A stretch of DNA of 64,000 bases. Origin: Bradyrhizobium lablabi (GTDB lineage Bacteria > Pseudomonadota > Alphaproteobacteria > Rhizobiales > Xanthobacteraceae). The stretch lies in assembly GCF_900141755.1 (NCBI RefSeq), contig NZ_LT670844.1, positions 4,402,001 through 4,466,000 of the forward strand. Reading direction: 5' to 3'. Shown here piece after piece: positions 33,595 through 42,080 of the stretch (positions are counted from its first letter, which is position 1; each line of letters begins with the position of its first letter). Below the pieces are notes generated by a model that saw only the letters and a program-made list of their open reading frames with translations, did no database searches and was not told the DNA's origin. Position numbers and translations under genes: made by a program.

Positions 33595-34788
33595 GTGGAC
33601 ATTCAATTTACAGCCGAACAGGACCTTTTGCGCGGTAGCCTTCAGCGGTTACTGCGTGACCAGTACGATTTCGAAGCGCGCCGCAAGATCATCGCGACGG
33701 AGCATGGTTTCAGCCAAAAGCATTGGGAAGCATTCGCCGAGCTCGGCCTGTTGGCGGCGCCGTTTTCGGAGGAGGTTGGAGGTCTCGGCGATTCCGTTTT
33801 GGCGAACATGATCATCATGCAGGAGTTCGGCCGCCATCTCGTGGTCGAACCGTTTTTCGAGACCGTTGTGCTCGCTGGCGGAATCATCGACCAGGCCGGC
33901 ACCAAAGCCCAGCGCGAAGAGTTTCTGCCGGAGATCGCGGCCGGAAAGGCGACCTGGGCGCTGGCCTGGGCGGAGACACGCTCGCGCTACGATCTCAATC
34001 ATGTCGCCACGACAGCAGAGCGTCATGGGCAGGATTATGCCATCAGCGGCGACAAAGCGGTCGTGATCGGCGCGCCATGGGCCGATAGGCTGATCGTCTC
34101 GGCGCGCATTTCCGGCGATCCGCGCGACCGCGGCGGGGTTAGCCTGTTCATCGTCGACCGGCAGTCGGCCAATCTTCACCTGCAAAGTTTCAAGACGATC
34201 GACGGCCGTCGTGCCGCGGAAATCTCGCTGAAGGGCGTACGGGTTCCGGCCAGCCGGATGCTGGGCGAGGAGGGAGAGGGTGTTACCATTCTGGAGGCGG
34301 CGCGCGACCGCGCCATCGCTGCACTCTGCGCGGAAGCGGTCGGCGCGATGACGGAATTGAATTCCGCCACGCTCGAATACACCAAGACGCGCAAGCAATT
34401 CGGCGTGGCGCTCGGAACGTTCCAGGTCCTGCAGCACCGCATGGTCGATATGTTCATCGCGCTGCAGGAATCCATCTCGCTCACTCAGCATTTGAATCTG
34501 GCGCTGGCCGAAAACGAGCCGGGCTCTTCGAAACTCGCCTCGGCCGCGAAATCGAAGATCGGAGATGCCGCACGTCTTGTCGGCGAACAGGCCATCCAGA
34601 TTCACGGCGGTATGGGCATGAGCGACGAACTGAACGTCGGCCATTACTTCAAGCGGATCGCGGCCATCAACGTCCAGTTCGGCGATCCCACCTACCACCT
34701 GATGCGATACGCGCGCGAAATGGGTCTGTCGCATTCCACATCCGCGGCGCCTGCCATACGAGCCCGCCAACCCGAGGAAGTGTCATGA
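33595..34788 (+). CDS. Acyl-CoA dehydrogenase (second subunit or isozyme)
   Basis: A 397-aa acyl-CoA dehydrogenase family protein. It has the N-terminal DIQFTAEQDLLRGSLQRLLRDQY start, LAWAETRSRYDLNHVATTAERHGQDYAISGDKAVVIGAPWADRLIVSARIS in the middle, and QIHGGMGMSDELNVGHYFKRIAAIN at the C-terminal part. GTG 33595 starts it 35 nt after the first dehydrogenase; its stop overlaps the thiolase start by four bases. Paired dehydrogenase genes of this sort often encode alpha2beta2 enzymes in steroid or cyclic-acid degradation; whether they combine here is inference. Confidence 0.92.
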   Translation: MDIQFTAEQDLLRGSLQRLLRDQYDFEARRKIIATEHGFSQKHWEAFAELGLLAAPFSEEVGGLGDSVLANMIIMQEFGRHLVVEPFFETVVLAGGIIDQAGTKAQREEFLPEIAAGKATWALAWAETRSRYDLNHVATTAERHGQDYAISGDKAVVIGAPWADRLIVSARISGDPRDRGGVSLFIVDRQSANLHLQSFKTIDGRRAAEISLKGVRVPASRMLGEEGEGVTILEAARDRAIAALCAEAVGAMTELNSATLEYTKTRKQFGVALGTFQVLQHRMVDMFIALQESISLTQHLNLALAENEPGSSKLASAAKSKIGDAARLVGEQAIQIHGGMGMSDELNVGHYFKRIAAINVQFGDPTYHLMRYAREMGLSHSTSAAPAIRARQPEEVS

Positions 34789-35969
34789 ATGAAGCAGTGA
34801 TCGTATCGACCGCCCGTACCGGCGTTGGCAAGGCCTATCGCGGCGCGCTCAACAACACCGAAGGCCCGACGATGGCCGGGCACGTCATTGCCGAGGCCGT
34901 CAAGCGCGCCAGAATCGAGCCCGGCGAAGTCGAGGATGTGGTGATGGGCTGCGCGATGCAGCAGGGCACCATGGTGATGAACGTCGCGCGCAAGGGCGCG
35001 ATCCGTGCCGGCCTGCCGGTGACAGTCGCCGGCACTACGATTGATCGGCAATGCGCGTCCGGGTTGCAGTCGATTGCGGTAGCCGCCCGCTCGGTGATGC
35101 TCGACGGCGTCGAGATCGCGGTCGCCGGTGGCGTCGAATCGATCAGCCTGGTGCAGAACGAGCACATGAACAAGTTTCACGCCGTTGACGATGAGCTGAT
35201 GGCGATGAAGCCCGAAATCTACATGTCGATGCTCGAGACCGCCGAAGTCGTGGCGGAGCGTTACAAGATTTCACGCGAGCGGCAGGACGAATACAGCCTT
35301 GAATGCCAGCGCCGCACCGCCGCGGCGCTTCAAGGCGGTCGTTTCAGCGACGAGATCGTGCCGTTCAAGACCAGGATGGCGGTCATGGACAAGGACACCA
35401 AGCAGGTGTCGCTCAAGGAAATCACGTTGACCAAAGACGAGGGGCCGCGCCCCGAAACCACGGCTGAGGGGCTAGCGAGCATCAAGCCCGTGTTCGAAGG
35501 CAAGACGATCAGCGCCGGCAATGCGAGCCAGCTCTCCGACGGCGCGTCGGCCTGCGTAATCATGAGCGACAAGATTGCGGCGAAGAAGGGCCTGAATCCG
35601 CTCGGTATCTTTCGCGGTTTTGTGGCCGCCGGCGTCGAGCCGGACGAAATGGGCGTCGGCCCGGTGGCTGCGATACCACGTTTGCTAACACGTCATGGGC
35701 TTACCATCGACGACATCGATCTCTGGGAATTGAATGAAGCCTATGCCGTGCAGGTAATTTATTGTCGCGATAAATTGGGCATCGATCCCGAAAAGCTCAA
35801 CGTCAACGGCGGTTCGATCTCGATCGGGCACCCCTATGGCATGACCGGGTCGCGCCTCACCGGACATCTCCTGATCGAAGGGCGCCGCCGCAAGGCCAGA
35901 TACGGCGTGGTGACCATGTGTATCGGCGGCGGCATGGGTGCTGCGGGATTGTTCGAGATCGTCCACTGA
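34785..35969 (+). CDS. Acetyl-CoA acyltransferase (thiolase)
   Basis: A 394-aa thiolase. The acyl-accepting Cys90 is in TTIDRQCASGLQ, His349 in GGSISIGHPYGMTGSR and Cys379 in MCIGGGMGAA. These are the standard triad positions. It overlaps the preceding acyl-CoA dehydrogenase gene by four bases, and the nitronate monooxygenase gene starts 36 nt later. It would cleave a beta-ketoacyl-CoA with CoA, the final step of a beta-oxidation-like sequence. Confidence 0.93.
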   Translation: MNEAVIVSTARTGVGKAYRGALNNTEGPTMAGHVIAEAVKRARIEPGEVEDVVMGCAMQQGTMVMNVARKGAIRAGLPVTVAGTTIDRQCASGLQSIAVAARSVMLDGVEIAVAGGVESISLVQNEHMNKFHAVDDELMAMKPEIYMSMLETAEVVAERYKISRERQDEYSLECQRRTAAALQGGRFSDEIVPFKTRMAVMDKDTKQVSLKEITLTKDEGPRPETTAEGLASIKPVFEGKTISAGNASQLSDGASACVIMSDKIAAKKGLNPLGIFRGFVAAGVEPDEMGVGPVAAIPRLLTRHGLTIDDIDLWELNEAYAVQVIYCRDKLGIDPEKLNVNGGSISIGHPYGMTGSRLTGHLLIEGRRRKARYGVVTMCIGGGMGAAGLFEIVH

Positions 35970-36005
35970 GGCGTAAGCTGCGACAACACGGATTTGGAGA
36001 AACAG

Positions 36006-37010
36006 ATGAAGACAGCGATTACGGAGATGTTCGGCATCGAGCATCCGATCATCCAGGGCGGCATGCATTATGTCGGCTTTGCGGAACTGGCAGCGGCCGT
36101 TTCCAATGCCGGCGGGCTTGGCATCATCACGGGTCTTACGCAAAAGACCCCGGAATTGCTCGCCAGGGAAATCGCGCGCTGTCACGACATGACGGACAAG
36201 CCGTTCGGCGTCAATCTCACTTTCCTGCCGACCTTCTCCGCACCGCCTTATCCGGAATACATCGCCGCCATCCGTGAAGGCGGCATCAAGATCGTCGAAA
36301 CCGCGGGGCGCAGTCCCGAACAATACATGCCGGCGCTCAAGGCCACAGGCATCAAGGTGATCCATAAATGCACCTCGGTGCGGCATTCCCTCAAAGCCGA
36401 GCAGATCGGCTGCGACGCGGTCAGCGTCGACGGCTTTGAATGCGGCGGTCACCCCGGCGAGGACGATATGCCCAACATGATCCTGTTGCCGCGCGCCGAC
36501 GAGGAATTGAAAATTCCGTTCGTCGCGTCGGGCGGCATGGCCGATGCGCGCAGCCTGGTCGCGGCGCTGTCGATGGGCGCGGCCGGCATGAACATGGGCA
36601 CGCGCTTCATCGCCACCAAGGAAGCGCCGGTGCACGACAACGTCAAGCAAGCCCTGGTCGCGGCGACCGAGCTCGACACCAGGCTCGTGATGCGCGCGCT
36701 GCGCAACACCGAGCGCGTCCTGAAAAATGCCGGCGTCGAGCGGCTGCTCGAGATCGAGCGCGAAAAAGGCCGCGCGCTGAAGATCGACGACATCCACGAT
36801 CAGGTGGCGGGTGTCTATCCCAAGGTGATGATCGACGGCGAGATGGATGCCGGCGCCTGGAGCTGCGGCATGGTGGTCGGCCTCATCCACGACATTCCGA
36901 CCGTGAAGGAATTGATCGACCGGATCATGGCGGAAGCCGATCGCATCATCCGCGGCCGGCTGATGGGTTTTTTGGATGCCGAATGCATAGCATCTCTGAA
37001 AGTCGCTTGA
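36006..37010 (+). CDS. Nitronate monooxygenase family (FMN-dependent)
   Basis: A 334-aa TIM-barrel flavoprotein of the nitronate monooxygenase/2-nitropropane dioxygenase family. It begins with IEHPIIQGGMHYVGFAELAAAVSNAGGLGIITG, has VSVDGFECGGHPGE with the catalytic-type His149, and FVASGGMADARSLVAALSMGAAGMNMGTRF for phosphate and flavin binding. ATG 36006 is chosen because GGAG lies six bases upstream; a TTG at 35994 is an alternative. Such enzymes oxidise alkyl nitronates to ketones or aldehydes and nitrite; some relatives are used as enoyl reductases or in propionate-3-nitronate detoxification. In this operon it hints at a nitro compound, but that is not proven. Confidence 0.88.
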   Translation: MKTAITEMFGIEHPIIQGGMHYVGFAELAAAVSNAGGLGIITGLTQKTPELLAREIARCHDMTDKPFGVNLTFLPTFSAPPYPEYIAAIREGGIKIVETAGRSPEQYMPALKATGIKVIHKCTSVRHSLKAEQIGCDAVSVDGFECGGHPGEDDMPNMILLPRADEELKIPFVASGGMADARSLVAALSMGAAGMNMGTRFIATKEAPVHDNVKQALVAATELDTRLVMRALRNTERVLKNAGVERLLEIEREKGRALKIDDIHDQVAGVYPKVMIDGEMDAGAWSCGMVVGLIHDIPTVKELIDRIMAEADRIIRGRLMGFLDAECIASLKVA

Positions 37011-37057
37011 GTCTTTCGTGGTGTTAGCGACAACGGCCACGCTCGAGGTAGATGAAG

Positions 37058-37501
37058 ATGCCGACCTATTTCTGCACGACCCTGGAAGGCCGCCTCGCTG
37101 CCGACCAAAAAAGCAAAATTGCCGGTGAGATCACGCGCATCCATTCCGAGGTCACCGGCGCGCCGAGCTTCTTTGCCCAGGTCATCTTCAATGAGCTTAA
37201 GCCCGGCAACTATTTTATGGGCGGAGCGCCCCTGAAGCATGACCAGATCTTTGTCTACGGAATCATGCGAGGCGGACGCGCCGCGGTCGACAAATCGCGG
37301 ATGATCGCGCTGATGGCGAAGGCGGTCGGAGAGGTTGCAAAAGTCGAAAACAGCCGTTCCGTCTGGGTCTATGTCGCCGACATGCCCGCGCGGCAAATGA
37401 TCGAATTCGGACATTTGCTGCCTGAACCGGGCGATGAGCCGGCCTGGACGGCTGCACTACCAGAAGCAGATCGCGAATTCATGCGGTCAATTGGAAAATA
37501 G
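37058..37501 (+). CDS. cis-CaaD/Cg10062-like tautomerase-superfamily enzyme
   Basis: A 147-residue tautomerase-superfamily protein after loss of Met. Starting at ATG 37058, not the ATG two codons earlier at 37052, leaves Pro1 at the N-terminus, which is the catalytic base or acid of this superfamily. With that numbering, His28, Arg70 and Arg73 fall exactly at the positions known in cis-3-chloroacrylic acid dehalogenase and Cg10062, and Tyr104 and Glu115 are one residue away from their Tyr103 and Glu114. The length also matches (about 149). It may hydrate or dehalogenate an unsaturated three-carbon acid, or be a tautomerase in the same operon as the Fe-ADH that follows. Confidence 0.85.
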   Translation: MPTYFCTTLEGRLAADQKSKIAGEITRIHSEVTGAPSFFAQVIFNELKPGNYFMGGAPLKHDQIFVYGIMRGGRAAVDKSRMIALMAKAVGEVAKVENSRSVWVYVADMPARQMIEFGHLLPEPGDEPAWTAALPEADREFMRSIGK

Positions 37502-37523
37502 CGACAAACGTGAGGAGCGAAAC

Positions 37524-38684
37524 ATGCGAGCCCCCGGCAGCTACCAATACCCTCCAATGGATTTTGTCGTCTACGGCAAGCCCGCCGCCGAGGCGCTGCG
37601 CGAGGAGGCCGAGCGTCTCAATGCGCAGCGCGTATTTCTCATTGTCAGCCGCACGCTGAACACCAAGACCGACGAGATCGAAAAGATCCGCAACAGCCTG
37701 AAGGACCGTTACGCCGGCACCTACGACGGCATTCCGCAGCACACCACGCGCGAGGTGGTGGTCAAGGCCGCTAGCCACGCGCGCGAGGCGGCTGCGGACC
37801 TGATCGTCGCGATCGGCGGCGGCTCGGTGGTGGACGCTGCAAAGATCATCCTGATGTGCATCGAGCACGAGATCGTCGACCAGGACGGGCTCGACGGCTT
37901 TGAGACCACGCCCGAACGCCGCTTTGGCGCGTTTCGCAATCCCAAAGTCCGCATGATCGCTGTTCCGAGCACGCTGTCCGGCGGCGAATATAATTCCGGC
38001 ACGCTGGTCACCGATACCCGCCGCAAGCTGAAGCAGATCTTCAATCATCCGATGATGATGCCGCGCACCATCATCCTGGATCCCGCGATGACGAAATACA
38101 CGCCGGAAAAACTGTGGCTCGGGTCCGGCACCCGCGCCATGGATCACGGCATCGAGGCGGTCTGCTCGATCCGCGGCAACCCGCTGGTCGATAGCGCCTG
38201 CCTTGCCGGCCTGCGTTATCTTCATGACGGCCTGTTGCGCACCAAGGAAAATCCCGACGATGCGGAAGCCCGCGTCAATTGCCAGTTCGGCTCCTGGCTG
38301 TCGGCGTTCGGGCTGCAGGCGCGGGTGCCGATGGGCGCGAGCCATGCCATCGGCCATGTGCTCGGCGGCACCTGCGACGTGCCGCATTATTTCTGCACCG
38401 CGGTGATGATGCCGAGCGTGCTGCGCTATAACCGGCCGGCCACGGGCGAAGCACAAAAGTCGATCGCCGCCGCGCTGCGCGCGCCGGAACTCGACGCCAG
38501 CGACGCTTTTGCCAATTTCATCGGCAAGCTTGGGCTGCCGCGCAAGCTATCTGATGTCGGCGTCGGCGAAGACCGCTTCAAATTGATCGGCGAGAACGCG
38601 ATGCTCTCGATCTTCACCCGATCCAACCCGCAGCCGATCCGCGAGCCGGGCGACGTGGTGGAGATTTTGAAGCTTGCGGCCTAG
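37524..38684 (+). CDS. Iron-type alcohol dehydrogenase / maleylacetate reductase-like
   Basis: A 386-aa iron-containing alcohol dehydrogenase family protein. It has the NAD-binding IVAIGGGSVVDAAKIILM segment near residue 93, PSTLSGGEYNSGTLVTD, LGSGTRAMDHGIEAVCS and MGASHAIGHVLGGTCDVPH, in which the family's metal or active-site His residues sit. The last segments resemble maleylacetate reductases and lactaldehyde-type enzymes. GAGGAG precedes the ATG. The open frame upstream overlaps the tautomerase gene and is not coding. It is the last clear gene of the HxlR-operator operon. Maleylacetate reductase activity would point to aromatic ring degradation; unconfirmed. Confidence 0.88.
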   Translation: MRAPGSYQYPPMDFVVYGKPAAEALREEAERLNAQRVFLIVSRTLNTKTDEIEKIRNSLKDRYAGTYDGIPQHTTREVVVKAASHAREAAADLIVAIGGGSVVDAAKIILMCIEHEIVDQDGLDGFETTPERRFGAFRNPKVRMIAVPSTLSGGEYNSGTLVTDTRRKLKQIFNHPMMMPRTIILDPAMTKYTPEKLWLGSGTRAMDHGIEAVCSIRGNPLVDSACLAGLRYLHDGLLRTKENPDDAEARVNCQFGSWLSAFGLQARVPMGASHAIGHVLGGTCDVPHYFCTAVMMPSVLRYNRPATGEAQKSIAAALRAPELDASDAFANFIGKLGLPRKLSDVGVGEDRFKLIGENAMLSIFTRSNPQPIREPGDVVEILKLAA

Positions 38685-38780
38685 GTTTTCGCCCCTTCAG
38701 CCCTGCCGCCGGCCGACCAGATCAGTTGCTTTGCGGCGCAATTGCGCCTAAAAGCCGCGCTGCAACGGATGAGATCGGCC

Positions 38781-38987
38781 ATGGCCCACAATTTTGCGAT
38801 CAACGAGAACGTGCTTCACCAGCTGCAGGGGCCGCAAGGCCGCGCCGTCGTTAAGGAACGCAGCATTTACACGATTGTCACCTGCCTGCCGATCGAGTCG
38901 GACGGCCGGCCGCGCTACCGCATCAAGAGCAAGACCGAGAATGTCGAGCGCGTGGTGACTGAGGAACAGATCAGCCGGCTCGATTGA
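38781..38987 (+). CDS. Small conserved hypothetical protein
   Basis: A 68-aa protein if ATG 38781 is the start; ATG 38769 would add four residues and an upstream TTG more. It has VKERSIYTIVTCLPIESDGRPRYRIKSKTENVERVVTE, a short beta-rich pattern without a known motif. No signal peptide or membrane segment. It stands alone, 97 nt after the dehydrogenase, and may be a separate unit. I do not recognise the family beyond a general impression that similar small proteins occur in Bradyrhizobium. Confidence 0.6.
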   Translation: MAHNFAINENVLHQLQGPQGRAVVKERSIYTIVTCLPIESDGRPRYRIKSKTENVERVVTEEQISRLD

Positions 38988-39207
38988 TCCGGCGCGGCGC
39001 CCGCTTTATTAGCGTTTTGTCATGTCGGCAGGTTTCGCTTGCTATTTCGCAGCAGGCAGCGTACATGCCTGCCATTCGAATAATCGATTTGCTTGTTGAT
39101 CGCGCCGAACCGGCTCCCCTCCCCAAGACATCGTTGAAATCGGATCTAAGCTCGCGCGAATAGTCGTGCGGGCGTTAGCGCATTTGCGCAATCTTGGAGA
39201 AGTTAAG

Positions 39208-39417
39208 ATGGCTACCGGAACGGTTAAGTGGTTCAACGCGACCAAGGGTTTTGGCTTTATTCAGCCTGACGATGGCGGCAACGACGTGTTCGTGCACATC
39301 AGCGCCGTCGAACGGGCAGGCATGGGCTCGCTCAATGAAGGCCAGAAGCTTTCGTTCGAATCGAAGGTCGACAGCCAGCGCGGCAAGACCAGCGCGGAAA
39401 ACCTCCGCGCCATGTGA
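39208..39417 (+). CDS. Cold-shock protein (CspA family)
   Basis: A 69-aa single-domain cold-shock protein that binds single-stranded RNA and [22 protein letters not shown] contains the RNP1 KGFGFI motif, and DVFVHIS is RNP2. GGAGAAGTTAAG precedes the ATG. About 220 nt separate it from the previous gene, room for the structured leader common in csp mRNAs, though I cannot confirm a fold. A strong terminator at 39510-39540 ends the unit. Confidence 0.95.
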   Translation: MATGTVKWFNATKGFGFIQPDDGGNDVFVHISAVERAGMGSLNEGQKLSFESKVDSQRGKTSAENLRAM

Positions 39418-39509
39418 TGCCAACGAATTAGGAGATCACCGCGGATGTACCGGGATCCCTCATTCGACGGCGTGCCGTTTCCTCTCAGGGGATAACGACA
39501 CCAGGATTT

Positions 39510-39540
39510 AAGCCCGCCGGTTATCGCCGGCGGGCTTTTT
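39510..39540 (+). terminator. Intrinsic terminator of the cold-shock gene
   Basis: AAGCCCGCCGG (39510-39520) pairs with CCGGCGGGCTT (39527-39537) around the loop TTATCG, with TTTTT completing at 39536-39540. It lies 92 nt after the csp stop. Confidence 0.85.
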
Positions 39541-39637
39541 GTTGAAGGCAACCTTCTCCTGAAAAGGGAAGCCGCCACGTCGATGTTTAGGAGGGAAGCC
39601 GATCAGCCTGCCGGGTTGATCTGCTTCCGCCGCCGGC

Positions 39638-40855
39638 TCACTTCGACGCCAGCACCGAAGGGGCCATCGCCGAGCGCGCGAATTTTTTCAGCCCCATCGG
39701 CTTACCGAACAGATAGCCCTGGACGAGATCAAAACCTAATTCGTTCGCCGCGACAAAATCCGCGCGAGTTTCTACCCCTTCGGCGACCACCCGCACGCCG
39801 TAGCCTTTGGCCAGCTCGATGATGCGACGGCACACCGTCCGTTTCAGCCGGTCGCTGGCGCAGCCGGTGACGAATTGTCGATCGACCTTGAGCTCGACAA
39901 AGGGAAAGGTGCGCAACTCCATCAACGCCGGCCAGTCGGTGCCAAGGTCGTCGATCGAGACGGCAATATTGTGAAGCCGCAGTTCTCTTGCGACATCGAT
40001 CAGCAGATCCAGATTGTGAATGGCCTCCGCGCTGCTGATCTCGATCAGTAGCCCCCCGAATGCGGGATGCGCCGGCACTCGATGACAGAGATCGCGCACC
40101 GCGTCGGGGTTCTTGAGAAACGACACCGGCAGGTTGATCGAGATGTCCGTCGCGCCTTGCTGTTCGAGCAGGTGATGCCAATCCTCGATGGCGCGGTTAA
40201 TCACGAATTCCGACAAGCGCAGGAAGTCCGGATCGTCGTTTTCCGGGATAAAATAGGCCGGCGGCACCACGCCCCACGTCGGGTGACGCATCCGCACCAA
40301 TGCCTCGGCGCCGCAGCGAACGAGGGTGCGGGCGTCGATCTTCGGCTGGTACCATAATTCGAGCCAACCGGCGTGCAATGCCTCTTCAACGTGGACGGCC
40401 GGGCTCGGCGCCGGCTCCTCGGGCACAAGCATGGCAACTCGCTCGCGCAAGGTTCCGGCGGCAAACGGCGTAGTGACCGGCGGCAGCATGACGAGGCCAT
40501 ACTCTTCGCCAACTTGCTGCACGGCCTTGACGATGATCGACTCGCGGGCGCCGATCGCGAGAACCTTGCCGCAGAACTCCCGACGCACAAGAACTTCAAG
40601 AATTTTGCCGGCCTCGATTCCATCGACCGAGAGTCCGATAACGATGAGATCGGGAAGCTGGGTCTCGAGGATCGCCCCGAGGTCCCCGTCCTTTGCGCAC
40701 TCGCTGGTTACGAAGCCGAGATCTTCAAGTACATCGGTAAGGAAGGCTCGAAGGTGCCTCTTGGCATCCACAACGCATACGCGAGGCGCTATTTTGCGAC
40801 GCCCAAAGGTTGCTGGTCTCTCCGCTAAAATGCCACCGAACGTCTGGTTCGTCAT
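39638..40855 (-). CDS. Receiver-like plus EAL domain protein
   Basis: A 405-aa protein with an N-terminal receiver-like domain (RVCVVDAKRHLRAFLTDVLEDLGF, then DLIVIGLSVDG) and a C-terminal EAL domain from about residue 165. The EAL motif itself is present (GAEALVR), as are LKVDRQFV and VAEGVET. Other catalytic positions are altered: LLIEISSAEA replaces EITE and SIDDLGTDWPAL replaces DDFGTG. In the receiver the DD pair and the phosphoacceptor Asp are not in the usual form. It may hydrolyse c-di-GMP weakly or only bind it. The gene runs towards the cold-shock gene and is followed by its terminator region. Confidence 0.88.
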   Translation of the reverse strand: MTNQTFGGILAERPATFGRRKIAPRVCVVDAKRHLRAFLTDVLEDLGFVTSECAKDGDLGAILETQLPDLIVIGLSVDGIEAGKILEVLVRREFCGKVLAIGARESIIVKAVQQVGEEYGLVMLPPVTTPFAAGTLRERVAMLVPEEPAPSPAVHVEEALHAGWLELWYQPKIDARTLVRCGAEALVRMRHPTWGVVPPAYFIPENDDPDFLRLSEFVINRAIEDWHHLLEQQGATDISINLPVSFLKNPDAVRDLCHRVPAHPAFGGLLIEISSAEAIHNLDLLIDVARELRLHNIAVSIDDLGTDWPALMELRTFPFVELKVDRQFVTGCASDRLKRTVCRRIIELAKGYGVRVVAEGVETRADFVAANELGFDLVQGYLFGKPMGLKKFARSAMAPSVLASK

Positions 40856-41245
40856 CGCTAGCCTCCTCCTGCTTCAGAAGGTTTCATAACGGCGCGCATG
40901 GTTTCAAATATGGAGATCTTGTGCGCAGAATTGAATTGTCCGAGTAACGTTAAACCGCGCAGCAAGACTAAATCTTTGCAAAATTTTTCATTAAAATTCT
41001 ACGGATCGCCGTTCGCTTGCGGCGTCAACTTCTGTGGTTCGTTCGAAAGATATTGCTGAAATCGACTTTTTGCTCGTGTGAAATCCGTGCGGCCCGCGCG
41101 CACGTCTCGTCGACGAGAGCGCTATCTATGTCGGCTACAAGACACAAAAGTAAACGCCGAAACGCAGCGCGGCCTATTTCGGCGAAACCATTGTGACAAA
41201 ACCGGTGGCGGCGACGGGGCGCGTGTTCGGCAAACGCGCCGTCGC
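40856..41245. other. Intergenic region without a recognised gene
   Basis: An AT-rich stretch at 40960-41010 (AATCTTTGCAAAATTTTTC and similar) probably carries the promoter of the minus-strand EAL gene. No coding frame with family similarity, RNA gene or strong hairpin was seen. Confidence 0.4.
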
Positions 41246-41668
41246 CTACTGCGCCTTGTCGTGTGCGGCGATGCCGTCCGCCTTGTGGTCGTAGGTCGGA
41301 TAGAATTCCGTGTGATAAGCGCCCCAGGCGGTGTTCTCCAGCACCCGGTTGACCTCGCGCAGCCGCGAGGCCGGAAACCGCAGCGTGACGACCTGTCCGA
41401 TCCCCATCATGATGTACCAGCTGACCACTTCGGTGCCGGGCGGGGGAAAGGCTTTGTAATAACCCTGCTTCTCCAATTGCGCGTTGAGTTCGCTTAAGGG
41501 GCGCGACTGGTCGTGTTTTAAGAAGATGGTGAGCATTACCGCGTTGTCGGCTGTCGGCGCGGCGTTCTCGGCCGGCGCCGCTGGCGTCTGCGCGCGCGCA
41601 GCCGAATTGAACATCAAAACTCCCGTCAGCGCCGCCATCGCCAAGCCTGAAGCCAACCCTCGACCCAT
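41246..41668 (-). CDS. Exported hypothetical protein
   Basis: A 140-aa protein with a signal peptide (MGRGLASGLAMAALTGVLMFNSAARAQ, cleavage ARA|Q near residue 26), then a linker with Pro/Ala and a domain with VMLTIFLKHDQSRPLSELNAQLEKQGYYKAFPPPGTEVVSWYIMMGIGQVVTLRFPASRLREVNRVLENTAWGAYHTEFYPTYD. The repeated short beta/alpha segments look like a ferredoxin-like (YciI/DUF-type) fold, but I cannot name the family. ATG 41668 is chosen because AAGGAG lies at proper spacing; the longer frame starts upstream of it without one. Confidence 0.7.
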   Translation of the reverse strand: MGRGLASGLAMAALTGVLMFNSAARAQTPAAPAENAAPTADNAVMLTIFLKHDQSRPLSELNAQLEKQGYYKAFPPPGTEVVSWYIMMGIGQVVTLRFPASRLREVNRVLENTAWGAYHTEFYPTYDHKADGIAAHDKAQ

Positions 41669-42080
41669 CGCCATCTCCTTTTTTCTCTTAGCGCCCAGTC
41701 CGGCCGCGAGATTATTGGGTGCAATCATCGCAGGCTAGCGGCCCGCGTAAACATGATCTCGTCGTGACTTTGTCCCCTGTCGTCCGGCTCCAGCCTGGCC
41801 CAGCCGGACCCGTATTTGTACGGTCAAGTGTGAAGCACGTCACATCCAGCCGCAGGTTCCCGCGCTACCCATGATGCGGCAGGGACCCATCGAGGACGGC
41901 ACCCATGAGAACCCGGCGGATGATATTCTGGTGGTTCAGGTTCGTCGTCTCGGGCCGATGGTTCGAGACGTTTCTGAATTTGCGGTACGACGCCATCGTG
42001 ACGAAAGTGCTGGACAGTGAACCGGCGCGTTGGGGCAGACGACAATCGTAACCGCGGTTTTCGGACCTGCGGGATTTCCT
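41669..42080. other. Intergenic region without a recognised gene
   Basis: It holds the probable promoter of the exported-protein gene. No family-level coding frame, RNA gene or strong palindrome was seen. The open frames inside look like shadows. Confidence 0.4.
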
